Source of the DNA: a virus
IMG/VR virus record: IMGVR_UViG_3300042343_000772
Coordinates: 1 to 37,986 of that record
DNA: 37,986 nucleotides
Direction: 5' to 3' (one strand)
The notes under the pieces are model-generated. The model ran no database searches, had not been told where the DNA came from, and worked only from the letters and a program-made list of their open reading frames with translations. Within the stretch, counting starts at the first letter, position 1; the number at the start of each line of letters is the position of its first letter. Of this stretch, positions 6,134 through 13,431 are shown piece by piece. Made by a program: the position numbers and the translations under genes.

Positions 6134-6367
6134 ATGAAGTGGAACCTTCAAGAATATACCAATCAGATTGCTGACTATATTGATGCTGAGTATGAAAATG
6201 GACAGTCATCTCTTGGTAAATTAACCGATGATGAAAAATATACTATTCGTAATATGATTCATCTTCATCACGAATGTGAAGATAGTGTGAATAATACTGC
6301 TAATTATATTATGAGTTATCTTGTGGAAAGTAGACAGTTTATGAAGGATATTAAGGAGAACGAATAA
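6134..6367 (+). CDS. Helical protein, 77 aa
   Basis: AAGGAGA lies 7 nt before the ATG at 6134; the ATG at 6101 lies within the promoter. The C-terminal NNTANYIMSYLVE resembles AEDTARYMVDYLKG in the 7771 gene, so the two are probably diverged paralogues. Function unknown. Confidence 0.7.
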   Translation: MKWNLQEYTNQIADYIDAEYENGQSSLGKLTDDEKYTIRNMIHLHHECEDSVNNTANYIMSYLVESRQFMKDIKENE

Positions 6368-6642
6368 TGACCGTTCAACAACTGCGTAATAATGGCTATA
6401 AGGTTAGGGTTCTACATTGTCGTTTGTATAATGGTTATCATACTTGGCAAAATGGTGGTCATGAATATATTCAACGAAATGCTCCTGTTGATCCAGATAG
6501 TAAGGGTGGTTCTACTCAGGTAATTATTGACAGTCCAGATGGAAAGCATTTTCGTGGTCTTGCTATGTGTAGTAAGAAGGACAATTATAATAAGAAGATG
6601 GGCGTTAAAATTGCTCTTGGGCGAAGTGGAGTAATTGTATGA
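6367..6642 (+). CDS. Basic hypothetical protein, 91 aa
   Basis: The ATG overlaps the previous TAA by one base, with AAGGAG upstream. The start TVQQLRNNGYKVRVLHCR, followed by basic loops and GKHFRGLAMCSKKDNYNKK, recalls a phage family of about 90 residues with an NGYKVRV strand. Basic charge suggests nucleic-acid contact. Tentative. Confidence 0.65.
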   Translation: MTVQQLRNNGYKVRVLHCRLYNGYHTWQNGGHEYIQRNAPVDPDSKGGSTQVIIDSPDGKHFRGLAMCSKKDNYNKKMGVKIALGRSGVIV

Positions 6643-6848
6643 ACTGGGTTTTTGTTGTTGCTAGAAATAATAGCGTAGAACAGGTTAAAGTGTTTAAAGA
6701 TTTTTGGGAAGGGGCAGAATTCACAGATAACTTTATTAAAAGAATTGAGCCGGGAGTTGGAAGTTTGCCAGAGTATAATCGTGGAGAGAACTATAGGAAT
6801 GGTGATCTGTCTGTAGGATTGTATCCAGAACACAAACTTTTATCATAA
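6639..6848 (+). CDS. Hypothetical protein, 69 aa
   Basis: ATGA overlap. A first strand NWVFVVARN, then a helix and a Gly-rich second half. Last gene before the terminator at 6864. Not recognised. Confidence 0.6.
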   Translation: MNWVFVVARNNSVEQVKVFKDFWEGAEFTDNFIKRIEPGVGSLPEYNRGENYRNGDLSVGLYPEHKLLS

Positions 6849-6863
6849 GACTAATTAATAAAA

Positions 6864-6889
6864 AAAGACCCGCATTTCTGCGGGTCTTT
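6864..6889 (+). terminator. Bidirectional intrinsic terminator
   Basis: A perfect 11-bp hairpin: AAAGACCCGCA (6864-6874), loop TTTC, TGCGGGTCTTT (6879-6889). The A-run before it and T-rich sequence after it allow use from both strands. It sits between the convergent genes at 6639 (+) and 6919 (-). Confidence 0.9.
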
Positions 6890-6918
6890 CTCTGCATTAA
6901 AAAATTAATGCGAAACAA

Positions 6919-7236
6919 TTATTCTTTGATAACATCAAGAATTTGTTCAACAGCATTGGAGTCAAAGTTAAGATTAACAGCAAAGTTATAGGTTTTTCTT
7001 AGAGTTGTGGTACTTGGTAATGACGAACCTTCTGATACTGTTATATTGGTTGGTAAACCAGAATTAACAGCAGCAGCAATAGTATCAATCATACCAAAAA
7101 CAAAATCATAAACACCAGTATTAGCAGCAGTTGGAATGAAACTACGAATCGCACCAGATGGAATAGTGAGAGTACCACTACTACTAACGCTTAAACCTGG
7201 GAAAATTTGAGTTAAAGATTCATTAGCAAATGGCAT
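6919..7236 (-). CDS. Lone minus-strand hypothetical protein, 105 aa, possible virion-associated
   Basis: The start is set at 7236 because ATGGAGA lies about 8 nt upstream on the minus strand; the ATG at 7269 has none. The sequence (TLTIPSGAIRSFIPTAA..., VYDFVFGMIDTIAAAVNSG, ITVSEGSSLPSTTTLRKTY) is Ser/Thr/Ala-rich and low in Lys and charge, unlike neighbouring early-type genes and closer to phage structural proteins. It has its own terminator. This suggests separate, possibly late expression, but that is inference. Confidence 0.75.
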   Translation of the reverse strand: MPFANESLTQIFPGLSVSSSGTLTIPSGAIRSFIPTAANTGVYDFVFGMIDTIAAAVNSGLPTNITVSEGSSLPSTTTLRKTYNFAVNLNFDSNAVEQILDVIKE

Positions 7237-7304
7237 AAGTAATTCTCCATAAGAAAGAAATGAAACCAATACCCTTTACACCAAAAGTTCTAAATTAAAT
7301 ACAA

Positions 7305-7580
7305 ATGACCAATATTTTACACTTTTATCTGAATGAACATTTAAGTTCTACTGTTATGATTTCATTATCTATCAACGGGAACGAATCGTTTCAATACAAT
7401 CATTGGAATTGGTTACATGAAATTAGCGAGTTGCGTTTGCTAAAAGATGATTTCTCTATTGGTCATATTATTCATACTGGCTCAATAGAAATTAGAGAAG
7501 ATGGATCACTACTTCATTCATCTAAATATCATCCTAAAACTTGTGTCATGAACTTTTATTTTGGTGGGGCAACTCCCTAA
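7305..7580 (+). CDS. Hypothetical protein, 91 aa
   Basis: Begins about 70 nt beyond the divergent start of the minus-strand gene. No strong ribosome site. A beta-rich pattern with an HNWN-like stretch (YNHWNWLHEISELRLL) and REDGSLLH. No recognised domain. Confidence 0.55.
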   Translation: MTNILHFYLNEHLSSTVMISLSINGNESFQYNHWNWLHEISELRLLKDDFSIGHIIHTGSIEIREDGSLLHSSKYHPKTCVMNFYFGGATP

Positions 7581-7585
7581 ACATT

Positions 7586-7774
7586 GTGACAAAACTACGA
7601 ACCATAATTTTAGAGTTTGATCTGATTGAGGTTCATTATAATAAAAAGTTAAAAAACAAACCTTATCTTGTGAGAGTTTTCAATTATAATAATAGTGATC
7701 CTCACGAATTAAGGCTAAATGAAGATGATTTGAAGAATTTGTATAATATTCTGAAAGAGTATAAATATCTATGA
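7586..7774 (+). CDS. Hypothetical protein, 62 aa, probable GTG start
   Basis: The frame upstream of 7586 lies inside the previous gene, so GTG at 7586 is preferred, though no good Shine-Dalgarno supports it. Alternating strands (TIILEFDLIEVHY, PYLVRVFNY) then a C-terminal helix LNEDDLKNLYNILKEY. The stop overlaps the next ATG. Confidence 0.5.
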   Translation: MTKLRTIILEFDLIEVHYNKKLKNKPYLVRVFNYNNSDPHELRLNEDDLKNLYNILKEYKYL

Positions 7775-8010
7775 ATCACAAAGTATCTAGTCAAGTAGTT
7801 CATTTCTGGAATTGTATTACATGGTATATAGATCATGAATATCCAGACTACTTTAAGTTTTTTGAAGGGTCTTACGTTAATAATAGAAAACACTTTGATA
7901 AATTGTGGGATATGATGTATGGTTATTATCTTGGAGGTAATAATGCTGAAGATACTGCAAGATATATGGTTGACTACTTGAAAGGACAACATAATGGCCG
8001 ACCGCTTTGA
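7771..8010 (+). CDS. Helical, aromatic-rich protein, 79 aa
   Basis: ATGA overlap start. Many Trp/Tyr/Phe, with C-terminal AEDTARYMVDYLKG similar to the 6134 protein. TATAAATA lies 10 nt upstream but is too close to act as a promoter. Overlaps the next gene by 17 nt. Function unknown. Confidence 0.6.
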   Translation: MNHKVSSQVVHFWNCITWYIDHEYPDYFKFFEGSYVNNRKHFDKLWDMMYGYYLGGNNAEDTARYMVDYLKGQHNGRPL

Positions 8011-8221
8011 TTTAGAAAGTAAAATTACAGACACTTATAACTTTGTCAATCATCTGAATGATTTGAGTTATGCTGTATTAGAGAATAATCTTACTGAGGA
8101 TGAAATTGCTAATGCTTTGCATGGACTTGCAGTATTGGTAAAGGTTCATTCTGATAAGTTGTTTCAAGTCTTTAGTGAAGCACTAAAACTGGATGAATAT
8201 CGTGACAGCACCATTATCTAG
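7994..8221 (+). CDS. Helical protein, 75 aa
   Basis: ATG after AAAGGACA. All-helical with LTEDEIANALHGLAVLVKVHSDKL, a pattern common in small phage early proteins of unknown role. The 3' end overlaps the GTG of the Cys-rich gene. Confidence 0.7.
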   Translation: MADRFDLESKITDTYNFVNHLNDLSYAVLENNLTEDEIANALHGLAVLVKVHSDKLFQVFSEALKLDEYRDSTII

Positions 8222-8339
8222 AGAATACTTAATTAGTAGGGGTAAATGTTGTTCACATAAATGTGTTAACTGTCCATATATTCCCAAATGGATTAAAGGA
8301 AGTAGTAAAATAGATGCTAGACGCAATAGTAATAAGTGA
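8202..8339 (+). CDS. DUF5522-like Cys-rich small protein, 45 aa
   Basis: GTG at 8202 overlaps the previous gene. LSREYLISRGKCCSHKCVNCPY matches my memory of the DUF5522 family (LS..YLL.RG.CCG.GC..CPY), with four Cys (16, 17, 21, 24) able to bind a metal. The family's role is unknown. The gene overlaps the downstream phosphoesterase by 26 nt. Short for the family but it carries the full motif. Confidence 0.6.
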   Translation: MTAPLSREYLISRGKCCSHKCVNCPYIPKWIKGSSKIDARRNSNK

Positions 8340-8982
8340 CACTCATTTAGGAAGCGATGTTTGCGAAAGCAAACAGTTGTATGCTTTTCTAGAACTAGTA
8401 TTTTCTAAAACAAATAGACTTATTATTAATGGGGACTTTTTTGACAATCTGGATTTTCGCAGACTAAAGAAGAATCATTGGAAGATACTATCTTTACTGC
8501 GACGAATGAGTAAATATGTAGAGATTATTTGGATTAGGGGCAACCATGATGGTGATGCTGAAACTATTTCTCATTTAATTGGTATAGATTTTAAGAACGA
8601 ATACGTTTTTTCTAGTGGAAATAAAAACTTTTTGTGCTTGCATGGCGACCAGTTCGATGATTTTATCTACAAATATCCTAATACTACAAAGATAGCAGAT
8701 TTTTTCTATAGAACTATTCAAAGATTTGATAAAAGATTTCTGCCACAATTTATCAAGCAGCGATCTAAAATATATCTTAGATGTAATGAGCATATGATGC
8801 AAAAGTCAAGGGAATATGCTATAGATAAAACTATTGGTTGTGTTTGTTTAGGACATACTCATTATCCAATCATTGACAAAGACCATGTTGTGTGGTATGC
8901 TAATAGTGGGTGTTGGACAGAAAAGAGTTGCACCTATTTAAGTGTTAAAGACGGCGAAATAAAACTAGAAACTTTCATATGA
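8314..8982 (+). CDS. Calcineurin-like metallophosphoesterase, UDP-diacylglucosamine pyrophosphatase (LpxH)-like
   Basis: 222 residues with the full metallophosphoesterase motif set: SDTHLG (8-13), NGDFFD (39-44), GNHD (76-79), LHGDQFD (109-115) and GHTHYP (180-185). The H-G-D-Q-F-D block and length are typical of the LpxH-like (COG2908) branch, which cleaves the pyrophosphate of UDP-2,3-diacylglucosamine in lipid A synthesis. Many family members have other substrates, so lipid or nucleotide phosphoester substrates are equally possible. Start by overlap with the DUF5522-like gene. The next phosphoesterase overlaps by 4 nt. Confidence 0.88.
   Translation: MLDAIVISDTHLGSDVCESKQLYAFLELVFSKTNRLIINGDFFDNLDFRRLKKNHWKILSLLRRMSKYVEIIWIRGNHDGDAETISHLIGIDFKNEYVFSSGNKNFLCLHGDQFDDFIYKYPNTTKIADFFYRTIQRFDKRFLPQFIKQRSKIYLRCNEHMMQKSREYAIDKTIGCVCLGHTHYPIIDKDHVVWYANSGCWTEKSCTYLSVKDGEIKLETFI
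8873..8901 (+). promoter_or_regulatory. Possible internal promoter
   Basis: TTGACA 8873-8878, 17-nt spacer ending TGTGTGG, TATGCT 8896-8901. The -10 half matches the UV-endonuclease promoter. It lies inside the LpxH-like gene and could drive the second phosphoesterase. CCATG replaces CCGATG. Confidence 0.45.
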
Positions 8983-9599
8983 GTATTACATTGATTGGTG
9001 ATGTTCATGGAAAGTATGAGCATTACCATAAAATTGTTCGACAAACTGAGCGTCATCCATATACTCTCCAAATTGGTGACTTTGGGTTTAAATATGATAC
9101 ATTGAAAAATGTAGATTCTACAAGACATCTTATATTGCCAGGTAATCATGACAATTATAATACTTGTTATAATTATCCTCATTTTTTGGGAGACTATGGA
9201 TATACAAGTCTGAACAGAATAGAGTTCTTTTATTATCGTGGTGCTTATAGTATTGACCGACAATATCGTACTATCGGTATTGATTGGTGGGAAAATGAGC
9301 AAGTAAGAATCGAAGATTTTATGAACGCGAGGGAACTATATCGTTTAAAAAAACCAGACCTTGTAATAACTCATGATTGTCCACAGGATGTCGCTGCTCA
9401 GATGTTACATATGGGTCAAAGAACATATGAGAATATAACCAGTTGGGCTTTGCAGGAGTTATACAATATTCACCAACCAAAGTTGTGGTTTTTTGGTCAT
9501 TGGCATAGGTCTAAGACTATTCAACATGGAAAGACTAAGTTTATGTGTTTAGATGAACTGGAAACTTACCAGTTGACCAAAGATGAACTGCTGGTATAA
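8979..9599 (+). CDS. Calcineurin-like metallophosphoesterase
   Basis: 206 residues. Motifs: GDVHG (7-11), GDFG (33-36), GNHDNY (55-60), THDCP and GHWHRS near the C-terminus, giving the usual two-metal ligands. The GDVHGKY start resembles the Ser/Thr-phosphatase/ApaH-type branch. It could act on phosphoproteins, cyclic or dinucleotides, or 3' phosphates; the sequence does not decide. ATGA overlap with the preceding phosphoesterase implies co-expression. Confidence 0.88.
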   Translation: MSITLIGDVHGKYEHYHKIVRQTERHPYTLQIGDFGFKYDTLKNVDSTRHLILPGNHDNYNTCYNYPHFLGDYGYTSLNRIEFFYYRGAYSIDRQYRTIGIDWWENEQVRIEDFMNARELYRLKKPDLVITHDCPQDVAAQMLHMGQRTYENITSWALQELYNIHQPKLWFFGHWHRSKTIQHGKTKFMCLDELETYQLTKDELLV

Positions 9600-9600
9600 T
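9573..9600 (+). promoter_or_regulatory. Sigma70-type promoter
   Basis: TTGACC 9573-9578, 16-nt spacer, TATAAT 9595-9600 preceded by CTGG (extended -10). It sits in the last codons of the phosphoesterase gene and would drive 9711 onward. Confidence 0.6.
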
Positions 9601-9621
9601 AACAATGTTGATGCCGAAAGG

Positions 9622-9714
9622 TTGGGATCGCGGGTATTCCCACAATCAACTTCCGTAGAGTTTTATGATCCTAATTTTCTGTATCGACTGAAAAAGAGAT
9701 TTATCATACAATGA
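9622..9714 (+). CDS. Possible 30-residue peptide, TTG start
   Basis: The frame from TTG at 9622 ends in a TGA overlapping the 9711 ATG, and its sequence (SVEFYDPNFLYRLKKRFII) looks protein-like. No ribosome site is visible. A competing 17-codon frame starts at ATG 9605. Tentative filler of an otherwise empty 110 nt. Confidence 0.25.
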   Translation: MGSRVFPQSTSVEFYDPNFLYRLKKRFIIQ

Positions 9715-9893
9715 ACCAAACTCAAAAAGACAAAATACTTGAAGTTATCAAGTTATGTAATCAAAAAATCAAAAAACAAAAGGATCATGAATCTTCTGCT
9801 GGATATGGAGAAGATTATACTGATGGAAGAATTGTCGGTGGTGCTGCGTTAGCCCGACGAATATTAGAGATATTAAAAGGATTTGAACTATGA
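9711..9893 (+). CDS. Basic helical protein, 60 aa
   Basis: N-terminal Lys/Gln-rich helix, then a Gly-rich loop (SAGYGEDYTDGRIVGGAALARR), a pattern seen in a common family of small phage proteins whose function is unknown. The stop overlaps the next ATG (ATGA). Confidence 0.65.
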   Translation: MNQTQKDKILEVIKLCNQKIKKQKDHESSAGYGEDYTDGRIVGGAALARRILEILKGFEL

Positions 9894-10462
9894 ATCCTCA
9901 TAGAAAATATAAGAGTTATATGCAAGCATCAGACCTTTTACTAATAACTTTGCCAATTATTCTGATACTATTTGCTGTATTTGGTCTGAATCCAATTCAT
10001 AAAAAGAATACGGAGAAACTACCCCAAAACAAACCAATTGATAGACAAAAGATAAGTACCGATAATATTACTGGCAATGTTGAAAGTATTCATCCTTGGG
10101 GACGAACAGAAGTTGTTCCCATGAAAAGCGTAGAGTTAGAATACTTTGAATATTGTGATGAATGGGTTATGTATGGAGAGGTAGTTCAACCAACTGGACG
10201 TAAAGGTTATTTTATGCCGGTAATGAATGGTAGACTTAATTTTAAGGCTAGTAAACATCTTACTCAAACTTGGGTTGAACATGAAATAATTGATACAATG
10301 TCTATAGAAAAACCAGAAACTTTTGAGGAATTTAGAGTAGCAGATATTAGAGCAGAAAAAGGAAAAATTATTAACATTCTATACAAACACTACAGACTTG
10401 ACAATAACAAAACTTGGAGTATAATAGCCGTTTGGGAGGCAAAGTTTAATGAAAACCTATAA
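9890..10462 (+). CDS. Membrane-anchored protein with periplasmic-type domain, 190 aa
   Basis: ATGA overlap start. A basic N-terminus followed by one hydrophobic segment (about residues 15-34), then a long hydrophilic domain with WGRTEVVPM, EYFEYCDEWVMYG and WSIIAVWEAKF. Topology suggests a type II anchored protein facing outward. No known domain recognised. An internal promoter for the next gene lies in its 3' end. Confidence 0.7.
   Translation: MNPHRKYKSYMQASDLLLITLPIILILFAVFGLNPIHKKNTEKLPQNKPIDRQKISTDNITGNVESIHPWGRTEVVPMKSVELEYFEYCDEWVMYGEVVQPTGRKGYFMPVMNGRLNFKASKHLTQTWVEHEIIDTMSIEKPETFEEFRVADIRAEKGKIINILYKHYRLDNNKTWSIIAVWEAKFNENL
10398..10425 (+). promoter_or_regulatory. Sigma70-type promoter inside the 9890 gene
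   Basis: TTGACA 10398-10403, 16-nt spacer, TATAAT 10420-10425. No CCGATA in the spacer. It would drive the zinc-finger gene at 10449. Confidence 0.6.
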
Positions 10463-10733
10463 GAAAAAAACAGTTAAAGTTCTTGACAAGATTCATTGTG
10501 ATTGTTGTGGAGAAAATTGCTCCAAAGATATAGACCATGAATATGCTGAACTAAGTGCTACTTGGGGATATTGTTCCAATCAAGATGGTACTCAATATGA
10601 TATTCAAATTTGTGAAAATTGTTTTGCTGAAGTATTAAATTACATTAAAGACAAACGACGAAAAGTTTTAGGCCCATTTAATTTTCCATATGAAAAAGAC
10701 CCATTAGAAGGGAAGTGTTATTTTCCATTATGA
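10449..10733 (+). CDS. Zinc-finger protein, 94 aa
   Basis: Two paired-Cys knuckles, CDCCGENC (17-24) and CENC (about 55-58), flank a segment ELSATWGYCSNQDGTQYDI. This is a widespread small phage/bacterial protein with a WGY-S-DG core and unknown function. GGGAGGC lies upstream. The next gene starts by ATGA overlap. Confidence 0.75.
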   Translation: MKTYKKKTVKVLDKIHCDCCGENCSKDIDHEYAELSATWGYCSNQDGTQYDIQICENCFAEVLNYIKDKRRKVLGPFNFPYEKDPLEGKCYFPL

Positions 10734-10957
10734 AAGCCACATTTAATTTTGATCTGGATATTCCAGAAGATAAGGTTCAGTATGACATAATGAACCAAGC
10801 ACAAAAATCTCAGCGTATGTTGTGGCAATTTAGTCAACAATTACGAGAGTGGGAAAAATATGGTCATCAGTTTAATAGTGCTGATAATGCTGTATATAGT
10901 ATAAGAGAAGAATTCTATAAGATGCTCAACAATTACGAAGTAAATATTGATCTATAA
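10730..10957 (+). CDS. Conserved small phage protein, 75 aa
   Basis: Starts at 10730 by ATGA overlap. Pattern: an N-terminal strand ATFNFDLDIPED, then helices LWQFSQQLREWEKYG and IREEFYKMLNNY. This matches a frequent phage family (strand, aromatic helix, KYG, C-terminal helix) of unknown role. Confidence 0.7.
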   Translation: MKATFNFDLDIPEDKVQYDIMNQAQKSQRMLWQFSQQLREWEKYGHQFNSADNAVYSIREEFYKMLNNYEVNIDL

Positions 10958-11688
10958 TGTTTAAACTACTTAAAAGAAGTCGAATCAATTACTGGAGTTG
11001 TTCAAACTTCGCTAATCTTATTAGAGGCGAAGAAAAACCTTGTGCTTTGCCTTGGGACGAATGGGAAACTTGGCGACAAGAATCAGCAAAGAAACATCCT
11101 TATCGTTATTGGTTAGCAGAAAAAGGACTGGATTTTTTGCAAGACATTGTGAATCTTCCAATGGATATTTATCATACTATAGAAGTTTATATTCGCAATA
11201 GATTCATTGATAAACTTCATTATCTTCGTACAGGATTAAAGCCTGGAGAGTATTATGATCCTGACTATCGTATTCTTCATGGATTGTTCAATGAGTTGGT
11301 TATTTTTGTTGAGAGTGAGCAGGCTCATTTGATGAAAGCATATCCAGAACGAAAATATAAGTTCGTTAAAGGACGATGTAAACAAGCGGGTTTGGATTAT
11401 CTAAACTGGGCAGGTCAATTAAAACTGAATGAAGATTATGGTTTCAATCCAGACGATGAAGATTATAATAAGCCAACAGCACAGGCTATAGACTCTCAGA
11501 AGATTTTACAACTTTACAATTGGTGGTTGGATAGAGATTATAGGGCTAGTCCATACGATTTGTTTACCAAAGAGAAAGACGGTAAATATTACTATCGTAA
11601 AATTGATGAGATGGAACATAAGTATGATGAAGAAGATACTGAAAAACTAATTGAACTAATTAAGATAAGGAGTTCGTTGTGGACTTAG
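10957..11688 (+). CDS. Conserved phage hypothetical protein, 243 aa
   Basis: Overlaps the previous stop by one base. Aromatic- and charge-rich with recognisable stretches: SCSNFANLIRGEEKPCALPWDEWETWR, a DIYHTIEVYIRNRF helix and LKPGEYYDPDYRILHGLF. I recall this architecture (SCS-FA--IRG, then LKPG-W-D-D--ILH--F) from many large phage genomes, always without assigned function. Complete length. Confidence 0.75.
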   Translation: MFKLLKRSRINYWSCSNFANLIRGEEKPCALPWDEWETWRQESAKKHPYRYWLAEKGLDFLQDIVNLPMDIYHTIEVYIRNRFIDKLHYLRTGLKPGEYYDPDYRILHGLFNELVIFVESEQAHLMKAYPERKYKFVKGRCKQAGLDYLNWAGQLKLNEDYGFNPDDEDYNKPTAQAIDSQKILQLYNWWLDRDYRASPYDLFTKEKDGKYYYRKIDEMEHKYDEEDTEKLIELIKIRSSLWT

Positions 11689-12050
11689 AACAACATCTGA
11701 TTAATAATGAACGCATTGTGACTAAATGTAAAACTAGCGACATTTACTCTCAAAATCTTTACGCTGCTCTTTGTAACAATCAATTCTTGTATGGAGATAA
11801 AGAATGGACTTGCTCATGGAGAATGAGTGGTGGAATAATTGCTGATATTAGAGATCGTGGAGAATCATATTTAGATTTTTATTGTTCTGGAATTGGTGGT
11901 GAAGAAGGAGATGTTGGAGAAGGTTTTGTTACTGACGAAATTAAACTTGATCTAATGATGATGGGCTGGACAGTAAGAGATCATGATGAATATATGAATG
12001 CAAGTCGTAAACTTTTAAAAGGATTAAATAATGAAGAAGAAAGTTTCTAA
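11679..12050 (+). CDS. Conserved phage hypothetical protein, 123 aa, GTG start
   Basis: GTG at 11679 preceded by AAGGAG. SQNLYAALCNNQF, WTCSWRMSGGIIADIRD and DFYCSGIGG form a widespread phage family core; its C-terminal EIKLDLMMMGW helix is also typical. Function unknown. The coding region overlaps both neighbours. Confidence 0.8.
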   Translation: MDLEQHLINNERIVTKCKTSDIYSQNLYAALCNNQFLYGDKEWTCSWRMSGGIIADIRDRGESYLDFYCSGIGGEEGDVGEGFVTDEIKLDLMMMGWTVRDHDEYMNASRKLLKGLNNEEESF

Positions 12051-12231
12051 AAAGAAAAAACCCGTCAAGCAAAAGATTGATGTTGTAATAGAGTCATTAG
12101 TTCATCTTGAAAAAAGAGTGAAGGAACTAATAGATGGAGTAAAAGATTTGCATACACAAAGGTATTATCATCCATACAACGCCGAACCCAAAAAATATTG
12201 GCCCAACTGGAATCCACCAGAGTATAACTAA
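12031..12231 (+). CDS. Very basic coiled-coil protein, 66 aa
   Basis: AAAGGATTAA precedes the ATG. MKKKVSKKKKPVKQK is a highly basic start, then a coiled coil (VIESLVHLEKRVKELIDGVK), then a Pro/Trp/Tyr-rich tail ending in NWNPPEYN. Likely nucleic-acid-binding by composition. Confidence 0.65.
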   Translation: MKKKVSKKKKPVKQKIDVVIESLVHLEKRVKELIDGVKDLHTQRYYHPYNAEPKKYWPNWNPPEYN

Positions 12232-12398
12232 TGACGAGTTTAACAACTGAACAAAAGTTTGCTATCTTTTGGTGTTTCAATAACGCTATGAAATATATGG
12301 AAATTGATGAATATGATTCTGACAAAAATATGGTTGTAAACGGAATCAATATTAATGAAACTATTGCAGAATTACTAAAGGACAGATTATTTGTATGA
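12231..12398 (+). CDS. Hypothetical protein, 55 aa
   Basis: ATG shares its first base with the previous stop. Helical start with FAIFWCFNNAM, an acidic middle and a helix IAELLKDRLFV. The stop overlaps the next ATG. Function unknown. Confidence 0.6.
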   Translation: MTSLTTEQKFAIFWCFNNAMKYMEIDEYDSDKNMVVNGININETIAELLKDRLFV

Positions 12399-12541
12399 GT
12401 ATTGATATTAATAAAAATGAAGCATGGAAGATACTGGATGCTCTAGCATCCTATAAAAAAGACTACGCATTAAGTGGGGCGGTTGTTAAAATAATCGACT
12501 CTGCTATTAAGAAAATGAAGGATTTTGTAAATGAAAATTAA
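12395..12541 (+). CDS. Helical protein, 48 aa
   Basis: ATGA overlap. Two amphipathic helices (NKNEAWKILDALASYKKD and VVKIIDSAIKKMKDFV) resemble a helical hairpin of the small phage early type. Overlaps the next gene by 11 nt. Confidence 0.6.
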   Translation: MSIDINKNEAWKILDALASYKKDYALSGAVVKIIDSAIKKMKDFVNEN

Positions 12542-12728
12542 TAACAATACCCATATAACTATGAGCGAGGAAGATGTTAAGGATGCTATTATAAAATATC
12601 TTTATCAAAACCAAGGAGTGAGCGGAATATTCAATGTACAATTTAAGTTAGGTTACGCAACAAATGGACTTGGTACAGAGTGTTCTTTTGATGGAGCAGA
12701 AATAATGGTGGATCTAAATGAAAAATGA
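12531..12728 (+). CDS. Hypothetical protein, 65 aa
   Basis: Begins with THITMSEEDVKDAIIKYL, a helix typical of small phage proteins with an MSEEEV-type start, followed by strands (IFNVQFKLGYA, ECSFDGAEIMV). Similar helix-plus-sheet proteins occur in many tailed phages, role unknown. Overlaps the next gene. Confidence 0.65.
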   Translation: MKINNNTHITMSEEDVKDAIIKYLYQNQGVSGIFNVQFKLGYATNGLGTECSFDGAEIMVDLNEK

Positions 12729-12948
12729 AACAATCAACTTTATCCTAATCTGTGTAGCATATTTCTCTATAGGATTAATACTGGCAGGGAATTATGTTCA
12801 AGATAAAACATTAAAAATCACACAGGATACTCTGGAAACTCTTATTAAAATTGAAATGGTAACTGAAAAACAGTTTAGTAATTTACAAGATAGAGTAAAG
12901 GAATTAGAAGATGATGGCTCAAGAAGAATCGCCAATATTAGGAAGTAG
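12718..12948 (+). CDS. TM-anchored coiled-coil protein, 76 aa
   Basis: A hydrophobic segment (about 7-24) is followed by a long coiled coil (LKITQDTLETLIKIEM..., NLQDRVKELED). Topology resembles the 21574 and 22094 proteins, so this phage encodes several small anchored coiled coils. Membrane location inferred. Confidence 0.65.
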   Translation: MKNETINFILICVAYFSIGLILAGNYVQDKTLKITQDTLETLIKIEMVTEKQFSNLQDRVKELEDDGSRRIANIRK

Positions 12949-13024
12949 TATAAATGATGGAGTTAATGCTCCTTTTGCTGATTTGTATTTATTAGATTTT
13001 CCGGAGTGGTATGATGTCGAATAA
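12911..13024 (+). CDS. Small acidic protein, 37 aa
   Basis: ATG ATG at 12911/12914, with AAAGGAATTAG just upstream. Acidic residues and an aromatic end (YLLDFPEWYDVE). It lies entirely between, and overlapping, its neighbours, which is usual here. Function unknown. Confidence 0.5.
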   Translation: MMAQEESPILGSSINDGVNAPFADLYLLDFPEWYDVE

Positions 13025-13232
13025 AATTTCATTTAAAGATTTTCTACAACTTGCTGACGATACTTATAATCATTACTCTTTTGAGTTAAGATATGGTCAA
13101 ACTATTATGAATACTCTATATAGTGTCTGGCCTGAAAAATACAAAGAATTAGTAGCAAGCAAAGAAGATTGTTTTTATGATGACAGTATGGTTAAGTTAA
13201 CGCTAGATAAGTTAGAAAAAGCATGGACATAG
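13014..13232 (+). CDS. Conserved small phage protein, 72 aa
   Basis: The second of tandem ATGs is preferred (CGGAG 7 nt upstream; 13011 is the alternative). KDFLQLADDTYN, ELRYGQTIMNTLYSVWPEKYKELVAS match a phage family with an R-[YF]-G-Q-x-x-x-N-x-L motif I recognise from many genomes, function unknown. Confidence 0.72.
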   Translation: MSNKISFKDFLQLADDTYNHYSFELRYGQTIMNTLYSVWPEKYKELVASKEDCFYDDSMVKLTLDKLEKAWT

Positions 13233-13414
13233 ACGATTATATTAATTCTCTGATAAAGGATAATGAGAACTTAAAAAATACTGTTGAGTCTCTTAAAAAT
13301 GAAATAAGAACTCAACGAAAAGAAATTGCTGTTCTTAGAGAAGAAAGGAGGCTTATTCTAGACAAAGATAAAGGACCGAATGTTATAACATGGAAAGAAA
13401 ATAATAACGATTAA
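13223..13414 (+). CDS. Coiled-coil protein, 63 aa
   Basis: Almost wholly heptad-like (LIKDNENLKNTVESLKNEI...). Starts inside the previous gene's end. Probably oligomerises. No other signature. Confidence 0.65.
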   Translation: MDIDDYINSLIKDNENLKNTVESLKNEIRTQRKEIAVLREERRLILDKDKGPNVITWKENNND

Positions 13415-13431
13415 TTTCAAGGAGGAAAAAT

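Noticed and set aside
7760-7768. TATAAATA as a T4-type late promoter before 7771
   Set aside because: It lies only about 10 nt from the ATG and in coding sequence; similar AT strings occur by chance throughout this AT-rich DNA.
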